Shown piece after piece: positions 21,990-33,700 of a DNA stretch of 64,000 bases; within the stretch, counting starts at the first letter, position 1, and each line of letters opens with the position of its first letter. Under the pieces are notes generated by a model. The model did not search any database. It was given only the letters and a program-made list of their open reading frames with translations, and was not told the DNA's origin. The translations under genes were made by a program, and so were the position numbers. Origin of the DNA: Camarhynchus parvulus (Eukaryota; Chordata; Aves; Passeriformes; Thraupidae); contig NC_044590.1 of assembly GCF_901933205.1 (NCBI RefSeq), forward strand, positions 10,815,501-10,879,500. The letters are read 5' to 3'.

Positions 21990-24850
21990 GGTAGAGCACA
22001 CGCTGGTTGGGAAGGAAGCTTGGATAACCTGAAGAGGGATCCCAGACAAGGGCAAAGCTTGTGTTGCATGATGGATGTGCCATCCTGCCTCTCTCAGGTC
22101 TGAATCCTTTCTTCAGATGTCTGGGCAGTTCAGGGTTTCTTTCCAGAAGAAAATAACATTAAAGCTCCTGAACAGATAGGAATTAAAAGTTTCTTTCATT
22201 TGTATCCAGCCAAGAGAGCTGGAGTGAGAGTCCCAGCTGGGCGAGTGCCCTGGAGCACCATGGAAGTGTAACAGGACTGGGGGACTGCAGTGGTCAGTCA
22301 GAGCAGAGGAAATTCACTACAAAGGGCAGTGACTGGGTAACAAATGGGCATGGTGTGTTCATTGACATTTGTGAGCCAGTGGAGTCTCAGCTGGCTGAAT
22401 GCTTATGGCTTGTCTGCATGCCTAAAGGAAAATAAGTATTTATTTCGCTTTTCTTTATGGTCAGTATCCACTAAGAACCATTTTCTGGCTGCTGTTAGCT
22501 GTGTGCTGTGGTGTTTGTATCAGGAAAATAATGAGGCACTATTTCACACCCTGGAAATGCAGCATGAAATCCTGGCCCTCTGGAGCACTGTGCAAAGATT
22601 CCATTAACCCTTGAGGCACCAGGATTTCATCCTCAATCCCTTCACTGAATGCCCCGTCTTTACTGACCCTTGAAAGCTTTCTAAAAATGATGTGTTTCTG
22701 AGCCAGTCATCAGGTAGTCAAATGAACTTTTCACTCCTATTTGGAGGAGAGGAGCCAGGGTTTGTTCCAGGAATTTCTAAGCTGCAGCACGTGGGACATT
22801 GGGCAGTAACAGCCTTAGGGGATGGTCCATGGCCCCAGAGTTCAGTCCCAGTTTTCTCTCACTGGGGCTGTAATGGGCTGGTCCCATTCACTGCTGGGAA
22901 TGTCAGAGCCCTGAGCTGGGCTCTGCAATCCCCCACTGTCCCCTTTTGGTTTTGTCTGTCCTGGTTCAGTAAATGCCTTTAATGGTGCCCTCACCACTTG
23001 CAGTGAGGTGCTGCCTATGCACAGACCATGGGGCTGTGGCCAGGATGGCCTGTGGAGGGCCAGGGGCAGTATTTTTAAATAGTCTGGCTGCTGGGAAACC
23101 AGGCATGCTTTCTGAAGAGGGCTTGTGTGCCCGCAGCTCAGTCCAGGCAGAGCTCAGGGCTCCTGGCAAGCTTCCCTTGAGTTATTCACTGTTCCCTCTT
23201 GCTGTGTGCTGCTGGTGCATCCACAGCTCCAGACAACCCTGAGGTTTTTTTTCCACCTCTCCCTTTCTCCATTTCCACAAAACATCTCATTTCAAACAGT
23301 GAAATGGATCTCCACAGGTGTGCAGAGACCTCCTCCCATGTGTGGCCCACTGCTTGGAACCAGCCTGGGCCTCCAGATCTGCCCCACTCTCATCTTGTGC
23401 CCCCTTTGCCACCTGCCCTGTGCCAGTGCCAGGAGCACTGTGTGCCCTGTGGCACCACTGGTGGGTGGCTGCACATCAGAGCAAGTGTTCCCTGAAATCA
23501 CAGAGCCTCCTGGCAGATCACAGCCCATCTCCTCTCCTCCTGCTGCCATCTCGCACTCACTTTGCGCCTCTCTGGCTGCCGCTGCTCTGCATCTCTCAGC
23601 TCCTGGGGTGTTCCCCTTCCCTCTCGTTTTTATGGGCTGTCACAACCACCAGCATGAAACGCTGGTGTCTCAGCAAAGGGGACATTTTGGGAAGTCACTT
23701 TTTATCAAAGCACAGCTGCAGAGATGAATCTGTTATTTATTTCTGTGGCCTCCTTGGACCCACCCCTTCCTCACACTTTGCTCTGCCTCTCACTGCCTCT
23801 TCCTAAAGCATCATTGACTTTTCAACTCCTCACTTTGTTGTGTTAGTCCCACCAAGGCATATTTGTAGGGGGAGAGGGAATGGAGGAGGAAGAAATATGA
23901 GAAGGAGACAAAGCTATTCTGTAAAACCTGCCCCAGCTCTGGTTTGTTCATGATGCCCCAGTTCTGCTTTGTTCTGGTTTGTCCAATGGCTGGGGAAGGA
24001 GCCTTTTCTTGCATCGACTCCAGGCTGCTCTGAGATGTACAGAGCACTTTATTTCTGTAGCCATGTCTGCAGGCAGCATGAGGATGGGATGGGCCCTGAT
24101 TGTGCAGGTATCCACCCAACCTCTGTGCTGCTGTGCACGAGGAAAGAACCAGAACCAGCTCAGGATGGATGAGCTGAGCCTGGAGTAGATTTGCAGTCAG
24201 ATCCACTGTAGGCACAGATTTATACCAACTAAGGATCCAGCCTGTGCAATCTGGTTGAACCTTAATTTCTGCTCAGATTCCACTCTCCATTAGCACTCTG
24301 TGAGCGTTTGCTTGACAGCAGAGATTTTTCACTCTCTCAGGAAAGGCAGTCACGTTTCAGGGAAGGCTCCTGCCTTCTCTTCATCTCCACACCCGCCTGC
24401 ACTCCCAGCCAGGCACAGAGCTCTGCTTTGCATAATCACATTGGTTCTTAACCATGGCAATATATTCAGATCTTCAGACACCTGGCAGCCAGAGCCAGCT
24501 CTCTCCAGCAGGCTCCCTGCTGGAAAAGCAATTATATTTGTGCAATTGGTGGAGGGTTTGTAGGAAACTGCTGGCCTAAAGGGAGCTGAGAGTTTTTTTG
24601 GGGAACCATTGTAAGGGGAGCCTTGCACCCAAACTTGTTGTCAGGTGATCAAGAAAAATTGTAAAATGCATCTAGCAAAGAAAAATAAACTTTAATTCAT
24701 CAATGGGTGTGTTGATGGGCTTGGCTTCCACTTTGTGGTTGAGATATGTCAACCTCTAGGGATGAAATTCTTTGGCAAAAGGAGGCAGAACTTTTTCTGA
24801 GTCAAAGCATAAAAAAAATTAAAACCCACAAAAACAGCCAATTCCTACCT
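21990..24850. other. Unannotated DNA
   Basis: No gene or repeat family recognised. The 22.9-23.8 kb part is somewhat GC-richer and pyrimidine-rich, which gives overlapping open frames of 98-200 codons in several frames at once; that pattern argues for composition, not coding. Confidence 0.45.
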
Positions 24851-24858
24851 CTCCTATC

Positions 24859-25242
24859 TGTGACCGTGTTCAAAGAGGTCCCAGGATGAGGGAAGAGACG
24901 AGGATCTGACTCCATGTTTCAGAAGGCTGATTTATTATTTTATGATATATATTACATTAAAACTATACTAAAAGAATAGAAGAAAGGATGTCATCAGAAG
25001 GCTAGCTAAGAATAGAAAAAGAAAGAATGAATAACAAAGGTTTGTGTCTCAGACAGAGAGTCCGAGCCAGCTGACTGTGATTGGCCATTAATTACAAACA
25101 ACCATATGAGCCAATCACAGATCCACCTGTTGCATTCCACAGCAGCAGATAACCATTGTTTACATTTTGTTCCTGAGGCCTCTCAGCTTCTCAAGAGAAA
25201 AAATCCTAAGGAAAGGATTTTTCATAAAAGATGTCTGTGACA
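24859..25242 (-). mobile_element. Solo LTR, copy 1 of the 384-392-bp family
   Basis: The element has TG...CA ends (TGTGACCG at 24,859 on +, TGACA ending at 25,242). It is flanked by a perfect 6-bp target duplication, CCTATC at 24,853-24,858 and 25,243-25,248. On the minus strand it reads TGTCACAGACATCTTTTATG, then CTGCTGCTGTGGAATGCAAC, a CCAAT-type GATTGGC, and a poly(A) signal AATAAA (TTTATT at 24,931-24,936). It is clearly homologous to 54,970-55,358 and 36,646-37,037. Six-base duplications fit class II (ERVK or alpharetrovirus-like) elements. No internal region remains. Confidence 0.92.
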
Positions 25243-25248
25243 CCTATC

Positions 25249-27240
25249 CATTTTTATTTCTGTACAAACCAGGCTGCAGTAACAGTCCCAAGCTCTCCCC
25301 ACTTCTGCTCACTTGGGCTGAGCTGCTGCTAATTGCATCTCCTGCCCATGGCATCTCTATTAAAAAAGTCCATCTCTAATGAAACAGTCTCAAGCAGCAG
25401 TAATTGCATGTTAAAATTCATAGTCCTTGCTGCTGGCTCCTGGGGTACCTGATTGAATTTCAGCACCATTCCCTGTGGCTGGCACCTGGCAGGGAGGAGG
25501 CAGGGAGGGCTGATCCCACCCTGGGTGAGGAGATAACCCAGCCCCAGATCTCCTGGGGCTCCCCAGGCCCTGAGACCCTCCTGTGCAGGAGTCACACACC
25601 TGCTTTGCCTCCCTCTGCATTATTAGTTAGATAAAAGAAAAAGCCCTGCCCCGTGACAGAGAGATGGCACTGCCACAAAGCTGAGGAAACAGAGTTCTTC
25701 GGGTGAAATCAAGTAGAAAATTCAACTGACTCCAGTTCAAAGTCTTTGTGGACACTGGAAGGCAGTTTCACTTTCATCCTGTCCTCCAAGACCTTAAGTG
25801 ACTTAAATGAGAAACTTAAGTTAAAAGAGGATAATATTTTTTCCTTTTTTTTTTTTTTTGTTGGTTTTTTGGGGGTTTTTGTTTTGTGTTTTGATCATAA
25901 ATGTCATTTGGGTACAATGGATATGAAGAGCTGTAACGTTGTCTTTCCCTCTCATCTACACTGAAAAAAAAAAGGAAAACATGTAGAGATGGAGCCAAAG
26001 TATGATCTTACTTGATGTATCCAGATGTAAAGCTGAAGTGAATCTCATACTATAAATCCAAGTGTTTCAGATTCCCACTTGTGTAACAGAGATAAAAGTC
26101 TAACACAGAGGTTCTAAAAATCCTCCCAAACCTTCCAAGGCTCAGTCAGACCCACATGCATAGTCCAAAATAAATTGAATTTACTGGAATAGATCCAAGA
26201 TTATGTCTAGAGTGATTCCAAGACTTTTCTCCAATTCAAATGAGCCCTATTACACATTGGGAATGTCTGCAGGAGAAACACAGCCTATTTCATAAAGCCT
26301 TATTATATATTTTAATGCACACAAGGTAAACATGGAAATGTCCCTTGGACATTTTTTACTTTCAGTTTTTTAATTTCATTGTGCTCTTTAGTTACCTATG
26401 AAAAGTCCTCAGGAAAACAAAACAAAACAATTTTGTGATGCTAATTTTAGCTCCACAAGGGCTCTGTGTCAGACTCTGAGCTCCACAGGGGTGTCTAAGT
26501 GACTTGGGTGAGTCTGATTAGTTGCTGGAAGTGTAACAAGTCCCCAGGAGTCAAATAACACTGTATGGGGAAACAGCTCCCACCTGCAGCAGCTGCCCAT
26601 CCACCCCAAATGTGAAGTTGATTCTACTCTTTCCTGTCTTTGTATGAACTCCAGCATCAGATGGAGGCTTCACTTCTATGTCCCAATGGATGGCACAAAG
26701 CTATGTGTGCCTTAACATCATCAGACATCCCAGATCCCGTCACCAGACTCCCCAGATCCTAAGAGATCCTACAGCAGAGATTTACGTCTCAGGGACCCAC
26801 ATTTTCCTTCACACAATGCAGGGAAAAATTCTGATCCTCCAGAGAGATGCAGAAACAAAATGTAAATTCCTCTAGCACTAGGACTGGGATATTAGAGCAA
26901 AGCAAATGTGTTAGGGTTGCTAATGTCAGGGCCCTAACAGGCTCTAATTGTCCTGCTGAGCTCCTCCTGGGCCTCCAGCCCTTGCCTGGGGGCTGAATTT
27001 CAACTCAGGCTGTTAATGTCTCTCCTTCCCTGGGCAGGCTCTGTATGTTAAGCCTGGCCTGCTCCTTGCTGTCTTTGCCCAGCCTCGACTCTTCCTCTGC
27101 TCGTGAGGGCTCTCCTGGGATGTCTGCTGGACCTGCTCGTCTCTCCCTGCTGCTGTGGCTCCCTTCAGCCTCCTGTGCAGGGCAGCCTGTCCTTCCTGCA
27201 CCCCCAGGTGTCTCCTCTGCTGTTCCCTGCTCCTCCTTTT
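25249..27240. other. Unannotated DNA with a T-rich simple repeat
   Basis: No gene recognised. A poly-T and G/T-rich tract lies at 25,836-25,892. The rest is AT-rich unique-looking sequence. Confidence 0.5.
25836..25892. repeat. Poly-T / T-rich low-complexity tract
   Basis: A run of 17 T is followed by GTTGG, TTTTTT, GGGGG and TTTTTG blocks. No element ending in a poly(A) tail is recognisable beside it. Confidence 0.85.
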
Positions 27241-27243
27241 GAG

Positions 27244-27420
27244 CCCCAGAATGGTTTGGGTTGCAGGCACCTTAAAGATGCTCCTGTTCCAAATCCCCTG
27301 CCATGGCAGGGACACCTCCCACTGTCCCAGGCTGCTCCAATCCCTGTCCAGCCTGGCCTTGGGCACTGCCAGGGATCCAGGGGCAGCCACAGCTGCTCTG
27401 GGCACCCTGTGCCAGGGTTT
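27244..27420 (-). mobile_element. CR1 LINE 3' fragment
   Basis: CAGAATGGTTTGGGTTGCAG, CCCTGCCATGGCAGGGACAC, CAGCCTGGCCTTGGGCACTG and GCTCTGGGCACCCTGTGCCA appear in the order of the CR1 3' region read antisense. The copy lacks the terminal octamers and is 5'-truncated, like most CR1 copies. Its other-strand translation matches that of the copy at 40,445-40,664, confirming homology. Confidence 0.92.
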
Positions 27421-27425
27421 CCCAG

Positions 27426-27487
27426 GACAGAAAGCCGTGGAGCTGTTACAGGAGCAGATGTGCAGAGCTGTGAGGTTCAAATGCCAG
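27426..27487 (+). other. Exon-like segment beside a CR1 (speculative)
   Basis: TTTCCCAG precedes and GTAGGAAAA follows a 62-bp stretch that stays open and encodes KAVELLQEQMCRAVRFKC plus partial codons; it would enter in phase 1 and leave after a complete codon. AG and GT boundaries of this quality are common by chance, and no partner exon is recognised nearby. It may be an intronic fragment of no function. Confidence 0.15.
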
Positions 27488-30410
27488 GTAGGAAAACAGC
27501 CCCAGAGTCTGTTCCCTGTCCACACAGAGGGCAGGATGTGCCCCTGGGTGAGGATCTCCTCAAAGATCTGCACATGGAGAGCAGGAATGAGCTGTGACTG
27601 CTCTCCAAACTCCAGCTGAGAAAGTGGCATTTCAGCTGAGATCTGACTGGGATGTTAACACATTTCTGGCACTGAGCTGAGCACGGGGTGACACTTCTGT
27701 GTCTCAGCACTGCTGAAGGCTGGTGACCTTTCAGCAATTTCCCTATTTAGCATTGCATAGACAGGTCTTAAATGCAAACTGTTACCTTTCCCTTGGAGGT
27801 GCAGAGAGTTACAGTTCCAGGGCTCTGACAAACATCTGTTTCACTTTGCATTTTCAATTCTGGCTCAGATGATGGGAACTCTTGTACAAGAAAGAGAAAA
27901 ACAGCAAGAGTCCCCATTATTTACCAGTGGAGAGGTATAAATCGCAGAGCCAGAGCCCTGCTCCTGCGATTTCACTTTTATGGGTCATTATTGTAACTGG
28001 CTTGTGCTGCTCTTCTTTTAGCATACAAATGGCACCACTTTATTTCCTGGGGGTGGGATTGATTCCCCTCCCAAGGGGTCCCCATTGAACCCAGCATTAT
28101 TTACACTGAGCATGGAAAGAGGTGTTATTTCTTCAGTCATGGAAACCCTTTTTTTTTAAAGCTTAGCTCTGTTTTCTCTGTTGCTGAGCCCCCTCACAGG
28201 CTGATAACTATTGTGGCACTGTAAGTTCCAGCAGGAGCTCAAAGGTTTGTGGAGGTAAGGGAGTTAAAGATCACTGTGCATATGTCTGCTTATTTACATC
28301 AAAGTGGTACTAAGAGTTCTGTAAGAGTGTTTCAAAGTATGTTGGCAATATAAAGAACTGTTATAAAAAGCAAAGTATCTTTTAGCCACTGTAAAAAAAA
28401 TCTGAGCAAGTTCAAGTCCTGCAACTTGAACTCCTTGTCTTTGCAAGAGATTGGGAACCTCTGGGTCTGCTTCTGCTGCCAGGGAGAGGCTGTGCCGTGG
28501 AATTTTGGGGATGGAGCTTCTCTGATCAGCAGGTCCTGGGGTGTTTTCAGATGCAGCTCAGGGTTTTGTGTGCTCCTGCTGGGACTACACCGGGATGTGC
28601 CAACTCAGATACTCGGGGGGAAGGAGCTGTGACAGCTTTGCAGACACCTTTGCTTGCGATTTTAAAAATTTTGCTCCTTCAGCTTGGCACAGGGCTGCAC
28701 ACTTGGTGTTCTTGAGTTTGTTGGGGGAATGCACTCACCTCCAGCTACCTGGAACCATCTATACAAGGCATCAGATTCCTAAAGTGATTGGTTATTTAAC
28801 AGCTCTGTGCAGGTGTTCAGCACATGGAGCTCTCCTCCCTGTTTCCAGAAAGAGTAGACTGAGCAGCTTCCGAAGTCCTGTACTGAAAATTTTGTGTCTC
28901 ATTTTAGAAGTCAGATCTAAAGAGCAGAACTTTGTTGGTAGTGCCTTGCACAGTAGAGGCCAGCTGAAGATGGCTTAAGGTCTTCCCAGATTATTTTTTC
29001 CTACATGAAACATTGGCAGATAAGGTAATTAAGAAGATAAATTACAGGAAGAATGAGGGGGGCAGGAGGGAGGCTGCAGGAGAGGAAAGAGGGATGGCTT
29101 GGTCTGCAGCTGCATCAGTTCTGATGCAACTTTTATCCTTTTTCACCACCCCACAAGTGGCATGCCAAGTGCTGCAAATACAAATATTCATTTTTCTTCC
29201 TGTAATAAAACTGTCACAAGAAGAAAACAAAACAAAACATCAGGCAAAAGCTCTGCTGCTTTCCAGATGGAGAAGCAGTTCCATGGTGTCAGCCTTGTCC
29301 TGAGAATGGAGTGCTAACTCTGGGGTTTGCTCTGTGGAGTTTTTTTTGGTTTGTTTTTGCTCTGGAGGCAGCAATACCCTGCCCATACACAGAGGGGAAG
29401 GACAGCAATGTGATGCTGACTGAAAGTGAGTGAAGCTGCAGAGGCTGGTGCTCCAGCCAGGAGACAGCAAAACAAACTGAGGGCATTGGGGGCATAAAGT
29501 TGTCAAATAATTGCCAGGTTGGAATGTTGCATAGCAACAATAAAGATTCTCTGTGTTTTTATAGTCAGAGGGGGCACAATATACCAGCCTGGTCTGCTGT
29601 CCCATCAGGAAAGAATTGAATCCAAACCCCTGAAGCCAGTGGGCACAATAGAGCCAAACATTTAATGTTGTTTACTTGCTGTGGTCTTCTGTGTTTGCTG
29701 TCAATGATTCCAATTGATCCTGCTTAAAAGCCTAACCTTGATAAAGGTGTTTAATTAAAACAGTTCTCTATAACTGATGGATCCTTTTAACCTTCTTTGG
29801 CAAGGAGCTGAGTCTTCCTCCACGTCCCTCCCTGGCTCAGAACAGCACTTTATTAATTAATACATTTTATTTCTGAGGTGCAGATTCACATGGCCATGAC
29901 AGCACCTTCTTCACCCCCACCTTTCATTTGGATTCTCCCCTTCCTTTGCCTGTGATCTCTGCGGAAATCTCTCTTCCTTCTGCCTGGTCAGGTCTACAAG
30001 AGCAGCGATTGGAAATAATGTTATTTGCTAAACTGCTTAAATCCAAAGCAGCAGTGGAACAGGTCCCACACTGCTCTCCCCCTCCTGCATCACAAGCTCC
30101 CTGCCCCATGTTTGTCACAGCAAATATTGACTATTTTGATTGCTATTTAACCACATGGCTGTGCTTTGGCATGAGGTGTCTTGCATCCTGCTGGGTACCT
30201 GCAAACTGCATGGGCTCAAAGGCATTTTCTGTGGCCTTTTCTCCACTGCAATTAGAGGGTCAAGGTCAAACAATCACACAACAGAATTGCTCTCTGCTTC
30301 TTTGCTGTGATCTTTTTCTGCCTCAGCTGGAGATGGCTTTTATGTGACCTGGAACTACTCCAGAGCTCAAAAAAGAAAAAAAAATAGACCACAAAAAATC
30401 CAACCTACAA
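27488..30410. other. Unannotated DNA
   Basis: Nothing recognisable as a gene, RNA or transposon. Open frames of 60-145 codons occur on both strands without domain-like features. Confidence 0.45.
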
Positions 30411-30414
30411 TCAA

Positions 30415-30428
30415 CACACACACACACA
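30415..30428. repeat. Short (CA)7 microsatellite
   Basis: Seven CA units follow an A-rich stretch (30,369-30,410). Confidence 0.9.
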
Positions 30429-30685
30429 GAGCTTTAAAGGTATTGCACATTATTTTGTTGGACATGGGCTTCTGCCCCCTGTTGTGAAGGTCAAAACCAA
30501 AAGCTGGTTTTTTCTCTCCAAGTGTCACTCTCTCAAAAGCAGACTCTGGCAGCCTTGGAAAGAAAAGCTCAGCTAATCTGGCCCAGGTAGTGTCAGTCTG
30601 GGCTCTCTCAGGTGTGCACACCTTGGCTGAGAGCCCTGCCTGTGCTTGCCCTGGCCACCAGCAATCCCACTGGGAGCTCATCCCT

Positions 30686-30753
30686 CGTTCCTGCCGCAGC
30701 TCTGGCTGCCAACGGCGGCCCCAGCCCACGCCAGGCTCCGAGCTCTGCGCACG
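30686..30753. other. Small CpG-rich pocket
   Basis: About eight CpGs fall within 68 bp (for example CAACGGCGGCC, CTCCGAG, TGCGCACGCC), while the surrounding tens of kilobases are CpG-poor. It is too short to call a CpG island, and no gene start is visible. Confidence 0.5.
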
Positions 30754-30799
30754 CCTGCCCTCCAAGGGCTCTGGGACACCTCCCTCAGCTGCCTTTATG

Positions 30800-33700
30800 A
30801 GCCCACACATTGATTTGGATTCACAAGCAGCTCAGATGGACTCGTGGTTTTCGGTCCAAAAGCTGGAATTTCTACAGCCTGCTGCAAATCTTTTTTGTGT
30901 TGGATCAGGTGGAGTTAATGACACACTAGACAAAACCATCTAGGCTTTTTTTATTCTTCCTACCCCAAGCTGAAGGATGCTTAAATACTTCATTCCTTTT
31001 ACTGCTGGAATCCTTCTAATTTCCAGCCTAAACTTACTCTCCCCCAAGGCATCATTTCTCATTTGTTCTTGTGTCATGGTTATATTTTATATCTGCAGCA
31101 AGGACAAATTGCAGATTTAAATAGCAGGGATGCTGCAAAGTTTTGCCTGAGTACAGATGGAACAACTTTCTTGCAATAATTACATAGTAGTTACTGATCT
31201 CATCTGATTAGCTGGAAATATACTGATTTTTCTCCTCCTGTACTTCCCATAAAAGTTCCTTTTCATCAACAGTTTATACAAATGTTACTCTGTAGGGGGT
31301 TGTTGCAGTTGCTGTAGATTTAAAAAGCCATAATATCTTCTTTTTAAATAGGTCTGATCATTTGCACTACTATTACTCCCTATATGACATCCTGGAAAGG
31401 AAACAGCAGAGGAGGACGTGGAGAGACATAAAGCTATAGGAGGGAGGGTGGATTGACATTGATTTCTTACTATTTCCCCCCATTCCATGAGTACCTGGAA
31501 ATTAATATGAGGGTTTCTAAATATACAGGATCTGTCTCCAATTCAGCTGGAGGCAGTTTGGAGCTGAGAGGGGAAGGTGTCACACAAGTTTTCCCAGTTG
31601 TCACTGCCCTGGGCACACCCCAGGTGAGTTATGTCACCTCTGGGGAGCTTGGGCAGAAGCACAGCAGGGCTGCAGTGGACTTTGTGAGCCTGGTCCACAA
31701 GAGCCTCAATAAAATTGTCACAGTTCATTCCCCCTCCAAATGTTCAAGGAGCATCTGTGCTTTATTGCATGAATATATCTTAGCTCTCACTTATTCCTTG
31801 CCTGAAAGGGAGGCAAACCCCTGATTTTAAGGAATGTTGTAAAACCAGAAGACTTACAGAGGCAGATGGGGAAATGTTGAAATGCACCGAAGCATCTCCA
31901 TTGATTTCAGTAGCAGTCAGCTTTGTAAAAGTACCCAATTTAAAGGTGTAAATAAATAATTTCCACAGTGTGAGCCACTGCAGTTATATGTATTGAAATT
32001 CCAACTAGAGTAACTTCTTCTCTCTAACCACTTAAAAGCATTTTAAAGTACCAGAGAGCTATTGTTTGTGCCATCATAGGGAAAAACCTGAAGAAAATGG
32101 AGTTTGCTGAACCCACTCCAAGGTTAAATCTTCCCAGCAGTGTGCAATTATTCCAACCTTGTTTCCGAATACTCTTGATTTGAAAATGTCAGGAAATCAC
32201 TTTTCTTCCCAGTGCAAGTCTGTTCCAGGTATCTGCTGTCAAGCAGAGCCCTGTGAAAATGCCATCCCTCCTACCCCACCTCTGACGTCAGCTGGATGTG
32301 CTCCCTCACTGCCTGATGTTACCTTGGATTTCAGCAGAAAGCCCACAAGAATAAAAGGAGAGAAGTGTGAATGCTCAGCCAAACATATGGAGACACATGG
32401 AAGTGACTCTCCTAGGTGCATCTGTTCAGTTCGGTGCTCAGGAAAGGAAAAAGGATGGTGAAGGAAGGGTTTGTGTATTGAAGGGTTTTGTTTTTGGACT
32501 TCTTTAGCCAAGTCTTCCTCTCTGAAGCAGTGAGAAAGGAAGGTGACTCAGCCTTCTACTTTCTCTGGGTAAAACAAGATAAAATAATGTACTTTCTGTG
32601 AAGGCAGCTGTGTTCCAGCAGAGTCTTGCTGCTTTCTAGAAGCTCCTTGCTTGTGCTGGATGAAAATGAGCTCAGTCCCAGGTCTGGGTCTGTAAATGGG
32701 AAAGTCCAGCTTTGATACAGGTGGGGTGGAAAAGTCTGTGCTTGTGAGACTCTGCTGCTTCACAGACACCTGGGGAGGTCTTGGTCTTGTCCAGTACTGT
32801 TCAAGGCACAGTATTGAACAATTGGGAGCTGTGTGAGTAAAGGCTGCCAGTAGAAAATAATTTGGGGGGGCTTTTAATAAAGAATTGCCAGACTGGGGCA
32901 AAGGATGGAGCAGTGTAATTAACACATAAATGCTGCTGAGTGAGTCAGTGTAAAAAGGATGAGGGTGACAAAATGGACTTGTCCACTCTGCACTGGCCTG
33001 TCTCTGGCCAGATAATGTCAATTAATAGAAAATGAAGAGTCTAACTCTGGAAGCTGTTGTACAGGCTCCTTTCTCATTGAAAGAATGGAAAATAATTTCA
33101 TAACAATCCTTCGGGAATCTAGAGCTGGTATTTTCAGTTCATTTTGACTTTTCAGCCAGTATCCATGGCAGATTTGTGATAGAGCAAAAAAACCCCCCCA
33201 AAAAAAGTAAAAAGTGATAGTGTGGGGTAGCACGAGGGGTTTTGTCTGGGAAGTTTATGGATTCAGTTTAGAGGTATTGATCTGCTCAGTAAATGCTGAA
33301 ATCTCTGAGTTTCTTCCTGCAGTCAGGAGATCTGGTATCTAAAATAGCACTTTCTCCCCTGATATTTGCAGTATATTTTTTGGCTCACAGAACCATTTGC
33401 ATGTTAAGGAGTTCTTCCCTGAGCCCAGATATCAGCCAGCTCCAGAGCCACAATGCACAATTGTGCTGGCCCAGCACTCCCCATTAAAAGATTCCTTTGT
33501 CCTCTTTTAAACAAACAGCTTAAGCTGAAATTTTCTGTGCTGGGTACCTGTCTTAGTCTGCCTCTTTTCTGAAGGACTCAGCAAAAGTGTCTGAGCTGTT
33601 TCTGTGAATAGGGCTATGGAAAAAGGATTATTTTAGGAGTGCTAAGGATGTCTTCTGTTGCTGGAAGAAGGATGAGGGCTGGTAAACTGGAATAAGGTCC

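Noticed and set aside
23125..23727. 200-codon plus-strand frame as a gene
   Set aside because: It lies in a pyrimidine-rich stretch where several overlapping frames on both strands are open together; the peptide is Pro/Ser/Leu/Cys-rich without a domain.
27013..27630. 205-codon minus-strand frame as a gene
   Set aside because: It runs through a CR1 fragment, and its middle part is the same CR1-derived peptide seen at 40.5 kb.
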